Source: Dyella_A ginsengisoli
GTDB taxonomy: Bacteria > Pseudomonadota > Gammaproteobacteria > Xanthomonadales > Rhodanobacteraceae
Direction of reading: 5' to 3'
DNA length: 64,000 nt
Assembly: GCF_044904665.1 (NCBI RefSeq)
Contig: NZ_JADIKM010000002.1
Location: 310,001-374,000, forward strand
In this document: positions 25,911 to 35,555 of the stretch, piece by piece
How positions within the stretch are numbered: position 1 is the first letter of the stretch
Layout of the letters: each line of letters begins with the position of its first letter
Program-made: the position numbers and the translations under genes
Notes under the pieces: generated by a model
Database searches by the model: none
Told to the model about the DNA's origin: nothing
The model's input: the letters and a program-made list of their open reading frames with translations, nothing else

Positions 25911-26381
25911 ATGAGCCAGTTCCAACTCAACGGGCAAGCGGTCACGGTGGACGTCGATGACGACACGCCCCTGCTGTGGGCGATCCGCGACACGCTCAAG
26001 CTCAAGGGCACCAAGTTCGGCTGCGGCATCGGCATGTGCGGCGCCTGCACGGTGCACTTGAACGGCCGCGCGATCCGCTCGTGCGTGACGCCGGTGCGTG
26101 CCGCCTACGGGCAAACCGTCACCACCATCGAAGGGCTTTCGCCCAGCGGCGACCACCCGCTGCAGAAGGCGTGGATCGCCACCCAGGCACCGCAGTGCGG
26201 CTACTGCCAGAGCGGGCAGATCATGCAGGCGGCCACGCTGCTGCGCGATTTCCCCACGCCCACGGACGCGGACATCGACCAGGTGATGGGCGGCAATCTC
26301 TGCCGCTGCATGGCCTACCCGCGCATCCGCGAGGCGATCAAGCAGGCCGCTGCCGAGATCCAGGGAGCGAGCCATGAATAA
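25911..26381 (+). CDS. (2Fe-2S)-binding subunit of a molybdenum hydroxylase (IorA-like)
   Basis: A 156-residue small subunit of the isoquinoline 1-oxidoreductase/aldehyde oxidase type. Both clusters are complete: plant-ferredoxin-like cysteines C38, C43, C46 and C58 (FGCGIGMCGACTVHL and RSC), then CGYCQSG and LCRCMAYPRI for the second cluster. It relays electrons from the molybdenum centre. It has no signal peptide and is presumably exported with its Tat-bearing partner. It overlaps the next gene by 8 bases. It is the useful intact comparison for the degenerate paralogue at 10483. Confidence 0.94.
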   Translation: MSQFQLNGQAVTVDVDDDTPLLWAIRDTLKLKGTKFGCGIGMCGACTVHLNGRAIRSCVTPVRAAYGQTVTTIEGLSPSGDHPLQKAWIATQAPQCGYCQSGQIMQAATLLRDFPTPTDADIDQVMGGNLCRCMAYPRIREAIKQAAAEIQGASHE

Positions 26382-28683
26382 GTTCCTTCGCCACGATCCG
26401 GGCACCGATGCGCCCGCCTCGCCGTCGCGGCGCAGCTTCCTGATCGGCGCCGCCGCGGCCGGTGGCGGCCTGATGATGGCGTTCGCCCACGCCTCGGTGC
26501 TGCTGCCGGGACAGTCACCCGCCCAGGCATTGGCCAGCGGCGGCTACGACCCCAATCTGTGGGTGCACATCGCGCCGGACGGCACCATCACGGTGAACGT
26601 GATCCGCGCCGAGATGGGCCAGCACGTGGGGACCGCGCTCGCGCGCATCCTCGCCGACGAACTGGAGGCGGACTGGTCGCAGGTGCGCATCAACCACGTC
26701 GACACCGACCCGAAGTGGGGCACGATGGTTACCGGCGGCAGCTGGTCGGTGTGGCAGAGCTTTCCGCAACTCAGCCAGGCCGGTGCGGCCGGGCGCATCG
26801 CGATGATCGAGGAAGGCGCCCGCCTGCTCGGCGCCAAACCCGCCGCCTGCACCGCGCGCAACAGCGCCGTGCATGCGGGCAGCCGCTCGGTGAGCTACGC
26901 GCAGATCGTGCAGGCCGGCAAGCTCGCGCGCACGTTCTCGGCCGATGAATTGAAGGCCATGCCGATCAAGCCGCCGTCCGAACGGCGCCTGGTCGGCGTC
27001 GACACCGCCGCGCTCGACGTGCCCGGCAAGACCAACGGCAGCGCCGTGTACGGCATCGATGCCGAAGTCGATGGCATGCTCTACGGCGCGCCGAAGATCC
27101 CGCCCACCCGCAACGGCTCCAAAGTCGTCGCGGTGGACGACAGCGACGCCAAGTCGGTGAAGGGCTACCTGCGCTCGATCACGCTGGAGGATCCTTCGAA
27201 CACCGTGCCCGGCTGGGTGGTGGTGCTGGCCGATTCCACCTGGGCGGCGATGCAGGCGGCCGCCAAGGTCAAGGTGACCTGGCAGAACGACGACACCGCC
27301 AGCGTCTCGGACAAGGAGCTGGAGGACGAATCCAACCGCCTCATCGCCGACCCCAAGGCCGGCTCCACCGTGGTGGACGACGAGGGCGTGGACGCGGCGT
27401 TCGCCAACGCCGCCTCGGCGCTGGAGCAGCGCTACACCACCGCCGCCGTGAGCCACTTTCAGCTGGAGCCGGTGAACGCATTGGCGCTGGAGAAGGACGG
27501 CATCTGGGAGATCCACACCGGCAACCAGTGGCAGTCGCTGATCCTGCCCACCCTGGCCAAGGCGCTGGGCGTGGACGAGAAGCAGGTGGTGATGCGCACC
27601 TACCTGCTCGGTGGCGGCTTCGGTCGCCGGCTCAACGGCGACTACTCGGTGCCGGCAGCGCTGGCCGCCAAGGCCGTGGGCAAGCCGGTGAAGCTCACCC
27701 TGACCCGCGCCGACGACATGCGCTTCGACTCCTTCCGCTCGCCCTCGGTACAGCGCCTGCGCATGGCGTTCGACAAGGACGGCCACGTGGTCGCCATGCA
27801 GCATGACGCGGCCGCCGGCTGGCCGACCAAGGTGCTGGTTCCGGGCTTCATGCCCAAGGGCAAGAACGGCGAGCCGTACGATCCGTTCTCCATTTCCGGC
27901 GCCGACCACTGGTACTCCGTGGGCAAGCACCGCGTGCGCGCGCTGTCGAACGATCTGGCCAACCGCGCGTTCCGCCCCGGCTGGCTGCGCTCGGTGGGCC
28001 CCGGCTGGACCAACTGGGCGCTGGAGAGCTTCATGGACGAGGCCGCGCACAAGGTCGGCGCCGACCCGGTGCAGTTCCGCCTCAAGCTGCTCGACGCCAC
28101 CGGCAAGAACGCCGGCAACGCGCCCAACGCGGTGGGCGGCGCGGCGCGGCAGGCGGCGGTGGTGAGGCACGTGGCCGAGATGGCCGGATGGGGCCGGGGC
28201 CTGCCGGCCGACACCGGGCTGGGCGTTGCCACCAGCTTCGGCCAGGAACGCGACATGCCGACCTGGGTGGCCTGCGCCGCGCGGGTGAAGGTGGACCGCG
28301 CCACGGGCAAGGTGACGGTGGAAAAACTCTTCCTCGCCGTGGACGCCGGCACCGTGGTGCATCCCGACAGTGCACTGGCGCAGGTGCAGGGCGCTTCGCT
28401 GTGGGGCCTGAGCATGGCGCTGCACGAGGGCAACGCGTTCGACAGCGGACAGATCCGCGACACCAACCTCGACCGCTACACCCCGCTGCGCACGATGGAC
28501 GTGCCGGCGCTGGCGATCGAGTTCCTGCCCAGCACCGAGGTCCCGGTCGGGCTCGGCGAACCGGCCACCACGGTGGTCGGCCCGGCGATCGGCAATGCGA
28601 TCTTCGCTGCCACCGGCGCACGGCTGCGGCACATTCCGATCCGCCCGGAGGATGTGCTCAAGGCGCTGAAGCAGAAGGCCTGA
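26374..28683 (+). CDS. Molybdopterin cytosine dinucleotide-binding hydroxylase subunit (IorB-like)
   Basis: A 769-residue catalytic subunit. A twin-arginine signal (SRRSFLIGAAAAGGGLMMAFA) predicts periplasmic location. The cofactor loop LLGGGFGRRLNGDY is near residues 410-423, RPGWLRSVGPGWTNWALESF forms the substrate/cofactor region, and the catalytic glutamate E729 lies in VGLGEPATT. Together with the small subunit and the triheme cytochrome it should hydroxylate an aldehyde or N-heterocycle and feed electrons to the respiratory chain; the substrate cannot be told from sequence. The start overlaps the previous gene by 8 bases. A hairpin at 28708 closes the operon. Confidence 0.93.
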   Translation: MNKFLRHDPGTDAPASPSRRSFLIGAAAAGGGLMMAFAHASVLLPGQSPAQALASGGYDPNLWVHIAPDGTITVNVIRAEMGQHVGTALARILADELEADWSQVRINHVDTDPKWGTMVTGGSWSVWQSFPQLSQAGAAGRIAMIEEGARLLGAKPAACTARNSAVHAGSRSVSYAQIVQAGKLARTFSADELKAMPIKPPSERRLVGVDTAALDVPGKTNGSAVYGIDAEVDGMLYGAPKIPPTRNGSKVVAVDDSDAKSVKGYLRSITLEDPSNTVPGWVVVLADSTWAAMQAAAKVKVTWQNDDTASVSDKELEDESNRLIADPKAGSTVVDDEGVDAAFANAASALEQRYTTAAVSHFQLEPVNALALEKDGIWEIHTGNQWQSLILPTLAKALGVDEKQVVMRTYLLGGGFGRRLNGDYSVPAALAAKAVGKPVKLTLTRADDMRFDSFRSPSVQRLRMAFDKDGHVVAMQHDAAAGWPTKVLVPGFMPKGKNGEPYDPFSISGADHWYSVGKHRVRALSNDLANRAFRPGWLRSVGPGWTNWALESFMDEAAHKVGADPVQFRLKLLDATGKNAGNAPNAVGGAARQAAVVRHVAEMAGWGRGLPADTGLGVATSFGQERDMPTWVACAARVKVDRATGKVTVEKLFLAVDAGTVVHPDSALAQVQGASLWGLSMALHEGNAFDSGQIRDTNLDRYTPLRTMDVPALAIEFLPSTEVPVGLGEPATTVVGPAIGNAIFAATGARLRHIPIRPEDVLKALKQKA

Positions 28684-28707
28684 AAAGCATCGGCAGGCGC
28701 AGACCCT

Positions 28708-28734
28708 GTAGGAGCGCACCCTGTGCGCTCCTAC
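28708..28734. terminator. REP-like hairpin between convergent genes
   Basis: GTAGGAGCGCAC-CCT-GTGCGCTCCTAC has perfect 12-base arms. It sits in the 59-bp gap between the rightward hydroxylase operon and the leftward PfpI gene and probably ends transcripts from both sides. The sequence resembles the common GTAGGAGCG repeat of Pseudomonas and Xanthomonadales. Confidence 0.75.
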
Positions 28735-28742
28735 GGTGGATG

Positions 28743-29288
28743 TCAGGCGGCGAGTTTTTCGATCAGCGCGTGGGCGAACGCCGGAATGTCACCCGGCTTG
28801 CGGCTGGTGATCAGCTGGCCGTCGGCCACCACTTCGCGGTCGTGCCACTGCGCGCCGGCGTTCTCCAGGTCCTGGCGCAGCGACGGCCACGAGGTGACCT
28901 TGCGGCCCATCACCAGGCCGGCGTCAATCAAGGTCCACGGGCCGTGGCAGATCGCCGCCACCGGCTTGCCCGCGTCGCCGAACGCGCGGATGAAATCGAT
29001 CGCCTCCGGCTTCAGCCGCAGCTTGTCCGGATTGATCACGCCGCCGGGCAGCAGCAGCGCGTCGAAATCGCCGGCCGTCGCCTTGCCCAGCGCCAGGTCC
29101 ACCTTCACCGAGCCGGCCCAGTCGCCGCCGGTCCAGCCCTTGATCTGTGCGCTGTCGCCCGGGGCGATCACGGTGACCTCGGCGCCGGCTTTTTCCAGCA
29201 GGCGCTTGGGCTCAGTCAGCTCGGAATGCTCGAAGCCGTCGGTGGCTAGAACGGCGACGCGGCGGCCTTTCAGGTTCGACTTGCTCAT
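28743..29288 (-). CDS. DJ-1/PfpI-family protein
   Basis: A 181-residue class I glutamine amidotransferase-like protein of the YhbO/PfpI branch. Visible are VAVLATDGFEHSEL, the loop FDALLLPGGVINPDKLR, and the nucleophile elbow AICHGPWTLIDAG with its reactive cysteine and following histidine. Family members act as protein/nucleotide deglycases or stress chaperones; which applies here is unknown. ATG at 29288 is preceded by GGAACGCC. It is divergent from glpK. Confidence 0.9.
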   Translation of the reverse strand: MSKSNLKGRRVAVLATDGFEHSELTEPKRLLEKAGAEVTVIAPGDSAQIKGWTGGDWAGSVKVDLALGKATAGDFDALLLPGGVINPDKLRLKPEAIDFIRAFGDAGKPVAAICHGPWTLIDAGLVMGRKVTSWPSLRQDLENAGAQWHDREVVADGQLITSRKPGDIPAFAHALIEKLAA

Positions 29289-29458
29289 GGATGGCGTTCC
29301 TCGGGGTGGGAAAGAAGCGACAGCATGGCGGGCCCGGCATGGCGCTCGTGTCGCCGGGGCGTGACCCTGCCGTGAGCGCCACGCTTGCCGCGGCGCGCCG
29401 TGCTGTTGCCATGCACGTGCTCCACACTGCACGCCAACGCAGTCGGGAAAACGCCGTG

Positions 29459-30955
<1,497 letters not shown>

Positions 30956-31056
30956 CCTGAAAAGACGCCCGCGCGCCGGTTCTGCGGTGGGCAACTGCTT
31001 TGGCCGCCTTGCGCCGTCTCGGCGCGATGTTCCCGATACGCAGGAACCTCCGAAGC
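30956..31056. other. Intergenic start of the glpK-SET gap
   Basis: The 346-bp gap between glpK and the SET-domain gene holds this featureless 100-bp stretch, then the repeat at 31057-31192, then about 110 bp in which I see nothing. Confidence 0.5.
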
Positions 31057-31192
31057 CGTCATTCCCGCGAAGAGCTTTTCAACAGCCGCAGGCTGGTCAA
31101 GCGGGAGGCGCTTTTCAACGGCGAATGCCGGTCATCCACTGAGCTCTGATGCAGGAAGTCAAAAATGGATTCCCGCTTCCGCGGGAATGACG
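31057..31192. repeat. 136-bp dispersed palindromic repeat, copy 1
   Basis: The ends CGTCATTCCCGCG and CGCGGGAATGACG are inverted. The first 50 bases are identical to copy 2 at 53175, including GAGCTTTTCAACAGCCGC. The middle differs: here it repeats the CTTTTCAACGGC motif and runs 30 bases longer before ATGGATTCCCGCTT and the closing arm. No reading frame is convincing. It looks like a non-autonomous REP/MITE-type element. Confidence 0.75.
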
Positions 31193-31301
31193 CCGAGGTG
31201 GAATGAGGGTCCGCGAAGGACAACCGGCTTCGATCAGGACCGCCCCAGGGGAACGCCGCCGATGCGCTCCTGCGCGAGCCCCCTGAACGTCGAACGGACC
31301 G

Positions 31302-31769
31302 TCAGCGCTTGGGCTGCAGCAACGTGCCCGTGCAATTGGGCGCGCCGCACAGGCACTGCCACAGCTTCTTCAGCCGCGCGGTGTACGGCACGTCGAGCAC
31401 GATGCCGTAGTTGTAGGTGAGCTCCTCGCCCGGCTTGATCGTGCGGATCGCCTCGATCAGCACCTTGTCCTTGCGCGGATCGCCGCTGGCGCTCTCTTCG
31501 ATCACCGCGCGGCAGTTCGGGTTGCAGCTGTGGTTGATCCAGCGCGCCGTGTTGCCCTTGCGGTTGGCGTCGATGATGTAGTCGTCGTTGAGCGTGAACA
31601 GGAACGTGTGCCCGGTCTCGCCGCCGTCGCCGTACATCTCGTCCGCCTCGGCGTGGGTCATCAACGTGCCCTTGTACTGGACGACTTCCTCGCCCTTGCG
31701 GATGACCTCGGTGGCGAACACGCCGTTGCCGTGGATGGGCGAGCGACGGGCGATGAAACGTGCGGGCAT
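31302..31769 (-). CDS. SET-domain protein-lysine methyltransferase
   Basis: A 155-residue protein that is essentially one SET domain plus a post-SET tail. N-terminal SPIHGNGVFATEVIRKGEE is the AdoMet-binding start; RWINHSCNPNC and EELTYNYG form the pseudoknot with the catalytic tyrosine; the C-terminal CLCGAPNC plus the earlier cysteine of NPNC gives the zinc-binding post-SET cluster. The target is unknown; bacterial SET proteins have been linked to chromatin-like or ribosomal substrates or secreted effectors. ATG at 31769 fits the domain start. The open frame extends to 31928 but adds only Arg-rich, non-conserved sequence. It is divergent from the lipoprotein gene. Confidence 0.85.
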   Translation of the reverse strand: MPARFIARRSPIHGNGVFATEVIRKGEEVVQYKGTLMTHAEADEMYGDGGETGHTFLFTLNDDYIIDANRKGNTARWINHSCNPNCRAVIEESASGDPRKDKVLIEAIRTIKPGEELTYNYGIVLDVPYTARLKKLWQCLCGAPNCTGTLLQPKR

Positions 31770-31929
31770 GCGGACGATCCAGTGATGGGTAAACGCCGAT
31801 GATGCCCGTTCGACGTGATCGTTGAAACCGCGGCGCGACGCGCGCCGGCGCCTCGATCGCGGCTGCGACATCCCGCGCACGCCCGCGGCGGTTTCGGCCG
31901 CCACGCAAAGATGGTTAGAATCTAGCATT

Positions 31930-31943
31930 CAAACGATCGTTTG
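31930..31943. promoter_or_regulatory. Candidate PsrA operator
   Basis: CAAAC-GATC-GTTTG is a perfect 14-base palindrome matching the G/CAAAC-N2-4-GTTTG/C consensus reported for the fatty-acid-responsive repressor PsrA of Pseudomonas. It lies 11 bases before the lipoprotein start and upstream of an acyl-CoA dehydrogenase in the same direction, a fitting regulon member. Confidence 0.6.
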
Positions 31944-31954
31944 GAGAAGCCGTG

Positions 31955-32434
31955 ATGCGTCTGCTGCGCTGGATCGTCCCCGCCGTGCTTGCCCTGGGCC
32001 TGATCGCCTGCGGGCCGCCGCGCAAGAGCGTGTTTCCGCCAGCGCTGAGCATCCAGCAACTGCAGGTGCAGCCCAGCGGCACCTGGCACCTCACCGTGCG
32101 CATCCAGAACAACAGCTACGGCGAGATGGACTTCACCGCGATCGAAGGCACGCTGCAGGTGGCCGAGCTGGTGCCGGTGCGCCTGCACGGCACGTTCAAG
32201 CGCGACATTCCTGCCCTGTCCGGCGACATCGTCGAACTCGACGTGCTGCCCACGCCGGACATGAGCAAGGCGCTCGCCGCCACCGCGGCCAAGGGCAGCG
32301 GCGGTTCGCTCGCCTACCGCGTCAGCGGCAGCGCCACCGCCAAACCCGAACAGGAAAAGCAGCCGCGCAACTTCGACTTCAGCGGCAACGACTGGCTCTC
32401 GCCGGTCCCCGGCATCCCCGGCACATTCCGCTGA
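31955..32434 (+). CDS. LEA type 2 (WHy-domain) lipoprotein
   Basis: A 159-residue exported protein with the lipobox LALGLIACG, so the mature protein would begin at about C20 and be lipidated. The mature part resembles the LEA-2/WHy fold: IQQLQVQPSGTWHLTVRIQNNSYGEMDFTAIEGTL has the single-domain beta-sandwich pattern with the NNS motif. Bacterial members are linked to desiccation or envelope stress, mostly by similarity. An in-frame GTG precedes the ATG at 31955; GGAG is well placed for either. It lies 40 bases upstream of the acyl-CoA dehydrogenase, likely one operon. Confidence 0.8.
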   Translation: MRLLRWIVPAVLALGLIACGPPRKSVFPPALSIQQLQVQPSGTWHLTVRIQNNSYGEMDFTAIEGTLQVAELVPVRLHGTFKRDIPALSGDIVELDVLPTPDMSKALAATAAKGSGGSLAYRVSGSATAKPEQEKQPRNFDFSGNDWLSPVPGIPGTFR

Positions 32435-32474
32435 TCCCCCTCCGCTTCCACGCATTCCACCGAAGGACATCGCC

Positions 32475-34265
32475 ATGACGCTTTACAAGGCCCCGCTCGA
32501 CGACCAGCGCTTCGCCCTTTTCGACGTACTCGGCGCCGAAGCCGTGCTGACCGGCCTGGAAGGCGGCGAAGGCCATACCCGCGACCTGCTCGATGCCGTA
32601 CTCGAAGAAGCCGGCAAGCTCTCCGAACAGGTGCTGGCACCGACCAACTGGCCAGGCGACGTCGAAGGCTGCCACTACGACAAGGCCACCCGCACGGTCA
32701 CCACGCCGAAGGGTTTCAAGGAGGCGTTCAAGGCCTTCGCCGAGGGCGGCTGGGCCGGCCTCACCATGCCCGAGGCCTACGGCGGCCAGGCACTGCCGGT
32801 AGTGATGGGCACCGCCACCACCGAGCTGTTCCAGTCGGGCAACCTGTCGTGGAGCCTGTACCCGCTGCTGTCGGAAGGTTCCTGCCACGCCATGGAGCTG
32901 CACGGCGAGGAGTGGCATCGCCAGCTCTACATGCAGCCGATCGTGGAAGGCCGCTGGACCGGCACCATGTGCCTCACCGAGCCGCAGGCCGGTTCCGACC
33001 TCGGCCTCTTGAAGACCCGCGCCGAGCCCGCCGGCAAGGGCCTCAACGATGCCGACCTGTACAAGATCACCGGTACCAAGATCTTCATCAGCGCGGGCGA
33101 ACACGACCTCACCGAGAACATCGTGCACCTGGTGCTGGCGCGCCTGCCCGACGCCCCGGCCGGCAGCCGCGGCATCTCGATGTTCATCGTGCCGAAGTTC
33201 AAGGTGAATGCCGACGGCTCGCTGGGCGAGCGCAACAACGCGTTCGCCGGCGCCATCGAGCACAAGATGGGCATCAAGGGTTCGGCCACCTGCGTGATGA
33301 ACTTCGACGGCGCCGAGGGCTACCTGATCGGCAAGCCGCACAAGGGCCTGATGGCCATGTTCACCATGATGAATGCCGCGCGCCTCGCGGTGGGCGTGCA
33401 GGGCCTGGCGCTGGCCGAACGCGCGCTGCAGAACAGCCTCAACTACGCGCGCGAGCGCCTGCAGTCGCGCGCGCTGTCGGGTGCCAAATTCCCCGACAAG
33501 CCGGCCGACAACCTGCTGGTGCAGCCGGACGTGCGCCGCATGCTGCTGACCCAGCGAGCCTTCGTCGAAGGCTCGCGCTTGCTGGTGCTGTACAACGCGC
33601 TGCAGGTGGACATCGAGGCGCGTGCCAAGGACGAGGCCACCCGCCAGAAGGCCAGCGAGCTGGTGGCGTTCCTGATCCCGATCTCCAAGGGCCTGGTCAC
33701 CGAGCTGTCGATCGAGTGTACCAAGGAGGCGCTGCAGATCTACGGTGGCCACGGCTACATCGGCGAGAACGGCATGGAGCAGTTCGCCCGCGATGCGCGC
33801 ATCACCACGCTGTACGAAGGCACCACCGGCATCCAGGCCGCCGACCTGCTGGGGCGCAAGATCCTCCAGCTGCAGGGCGTGGGCTTCAGGCACTTCCTGG
33901 AGGAGATCAGCGGCTTCTGCCAGCAGCACAGCGCCGACGAGTCGCTGCGCGCGCTGATCGGCCCGCTCGCCGTCTACGCCAAGCAGTGGGGCGACATGAC
34001 CATGAAGCTGGCCCAGCGCGCGCAGACCAACCCGGAAGAACTCGGCGCCGCCGCCACCGACTACCTGTACTACTCCGGCTACATCACCCTCGCCTACCTG
34101 TGGGCCAGGAGCGTGGCCGCGGCCGACAAGAGCAGCCAGCCGGCCGCGTTCAAGCAGGCCAAGCGCGACACCGCCAGCTTCTACTTCAGCCGCATCCTGC
34201 CGCGCTGCCTGGTGCACCAGGCCGGCATCGAAGCGGGCGTGGCGACGCTGCCCGAGATTGCGTAA
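32475..34265 (+). CDS. Acyl-CoA dehydrogenase (FadE5/DmdC-like, with C-terminal extension)
   Basis: A 596-residue FAD enzyme carrying out the first step of acyl-CoA beta-oxidation. Segments: AcdN-like helical start, middle domain TGTMCLTEPQAGSDLG with TGTKIFISAGEHD, then IQIYGGHGY-type QIYGGHGYIGENGMEQ followed by ARITTLYEGTTGIQAADL, which contains the catalytic glutamate (YEG). The ~120-residue C-terminal extension is typical of the 590-600 residue class that includes DmdC and mycobacterial FadE5. GAAGGACATCGCC precedes the ATG. The PsrA-like site upstream of the operon agrees with a fatty-acid role. Confidence 0.93.
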   Translation: MTLYKAPLDDQRFALFDVLGAEAVLTGLEGGEGHTRDLLDAVLEEAGKLSEQVLAPTNWPGDVEGCHYDKATRTVTTPKGFKEAFKAFAEGGWAGLTMPEAYGGQALPVVMGTATTELFQSGNLSWSLYPLLSEGSCHAMELHGEEWHRQLYMQPIVEGRWTGTMCLTEPQAGSDLGLLKTRAEPAGKGLNDADLYKITGTKIFISAGEHDLTENIVHLVLARLPDAPAGSRGISMFIVPKFKVNADGSLGERNNAFAGAIEHKMGIKGSATCVMNFDGAEGYLIGKPHKGLMAMFTMMNAARLAVGVQGLALAERALQNSLNYARERLQSRALSGAKFPDKPADNLLVQPDVRRMLLTQRAFVEGSRLLVLYNALQVDIEARAKDEATRQKASELVAFLIPISKGLVTELSIECTKEALQIYGGHGYIGENGMEQFARDARITTLYEGTTGIQAADLLGRKILQLQGVGFRHFLEEISGFCQQHSADESLRALIGPLAVYAKQWGDMTMKLAQRAQTNPEELGAAATDYLYYSGYITLAYLWARSVAAADKSSQPAAFKQAKRDTASFYFSRILPRCLVHQAGIEAGVATLPEIA

Positions 34266-34286
34266 GCAGCCGCCGCACGCACCTGA

Positions 34287-34314
34287 AACGCCCGGCATCG
34301 CCGGGCGTTTTTTC
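34287..34314 (+). terminator. Intrinsic terminator of the acyl-CoA dehydrogenase operon
   Basis: AACGCCCGGC-AT-CGCCGGGCGTT style stem followed by TTTTTTC, 22 bases after the stop codon. Confidence 0.9.
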
Positions 34315-34390
34315 TTGCGCCATGAACGAGCACTTCGCCCCTTGTTGCGCAGCCGAAGCGATTGCTAGGCTGCCGCAAATCAAAGGGGAA

Positions 34391-34951
34391 ATGCCCATGC
34401 GTCGGATGGCCGTGCTGTTCGCCTGCCTGCTCACCTGCACCGGCGCCCTGGCGACGTCGACGCTGCAACCGGGCGACACGCCGCCCGACGCGCTGGGCGT
34501 CACGCGCGACGGCACGCACCTGACGCTGTCCTCGATGCGCGGCAAGGTGGTGGTGGTGAGTTTCTGGGCCACCTGGTGCGGCTACTGCATGAAGGAGCTG
34601 CCGACCCTCGCCAACATCCAGCAGGTGGCGACCCAACGGCACCTGCCACTGCAGATCGTGGCGGTGAACCACATGGAAAGCGTGCGCACCTTCGCCACCG
34701 TCGCGCGCAACATGCACCGCATCCTGCCCGACCTGCTGATGAGCCGGGACGGCGACGGCTCCGTCGGCAGGCCTTACGGCAGCGACGACGGCATCCCGGT
34801 GATGGCGATGTTCCAGCGTGACGGCACCCTCGTGCACCTGCACGTGGGGTACGACGAGAGCGATCTGGACGGGATCCTGGCGGAGATCAACGCGCTCGTC
34901 GCGCAGCAGCCGGCGGCACCCGGCGCGACGCAGGCTCCCGCCTCGCCCTGA
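34391..34951 (+). CDS. Periplasmic TlpA/ResA-like thioredoxin-fold protein
   Basis: A 186-residue exported thiol-disulfide protein. The signal peptide (MRRMAVLFACLLTCTGALA) is followed by a thioredoxin fold with the active site FWATWCGYCMKELPTL and the cis-proline segment GSDDGIPVMAMF (proline before the last strand). TlpA/ResA relatives reduce periplasmic cysteines for cytochrome or copper-site assembly. AAGGGG lies before ATG 34391. Downstream genes encode copper-related proteins, so supplying reduced thiols or handling Cu(I) is a reasonable guess but not shown. Confidence 0.85.
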   Translation: MPMRRMAVLFACLLTCTGALATSTLQPGDTPPDALGVTRDGTHLTLSSMRGKVVVVSFWATWCGYCMKELPTLANIQQVATQRHLPLQIVAVNHMESVRTFATVARNMHRILPDLLMSRDGDGSVGRPYGSDDGIPVMAMFQRDGTLVHLHVGYDESDLDGILAEINALVAQQPAAPGATQAPASP

Positions 34952-35048
34952 AGCCAGCGATAGGTCGGCAGCGGCTTCTTGTCACAGGCCGGCGGGTTGC
35001 CGCGCCGTGCGATCATCCCGCGCCGTCGAATCACTGAAGCGCTGATCC

Positions 35049-35420
35049 TTGTCCATCCTGCGTCGCCCACGTCGCCCGATCGCCTGGCTTGCCATCGTCG
35101 CCCTGTGGCTGACGATCGTGGCACCCGTGGTGTCGCAGACGCTGGCCAGTCCGCTGGATGCGCTGGTGAGCATCGGCTGGTGCGGCCCGCATCACGATGA
35201 CGGCACGCAGTCGCCGCCGGCCGGCCACCTGCTGGAGAAGTGCGGCTACTGCGGGCTGTTGTCCGGCCACTCGATCCTGCCCGATTCACCGCCGCTCCTG
35301 TCGGCCGGGCCGTCGCTGTCCGGCCTGTGGCTGGCGATGCCCGAGCCGCCTGCGCGAAGCAGCATCGTTCTGCTGGCCGCCGAGCCGCGCGGGCCACCAC
35401 TGGCAGTCGCGCACGTCTGA
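35049..35420 (+). CDS. DUF2946 family protein
   Basis: A 123-residue protein with an N-terminal hydrophobic segment (WLAIVALWLTIVAPVVSQTLA) that is probably a signal peptide or anchor. The CGYCGLLSGH motif and an upstream WCGPHH give Cys/His pairs typical of DUF2946. Such proteins commonly sit next to TonB-dependent copper receptors, as here. The best start is TTG at 35049; no ATG gives the hydrophobic N-terminus. A role in periplasmic copper binding is inferred from context only. Confidence 0.75.
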   Translation: MSILRRPRRPIAWLAIVALWLTIVAPVVSQTLASPLDALVSIGWCGPHHDDGTQSPPAGHLLEKCGYCGLLSGHSILPDSPPLLSAGPSLSGLWLAMPEPPARSSIVLLAAEPRGPPLAVAHV

Positions 35421-35555
35421 GCCACGCACCGCCGGCGACTGATCGCCGCTGCCAGCCTGCGCGGGCCAGCGGGCGCAGCACGCCAGCCCTCTCGTGACCG
35501 TTCGGCGGACCGGGCCTGTGCCCGGCATCCGCACGCTGCCGACTCCAGGATTTCC

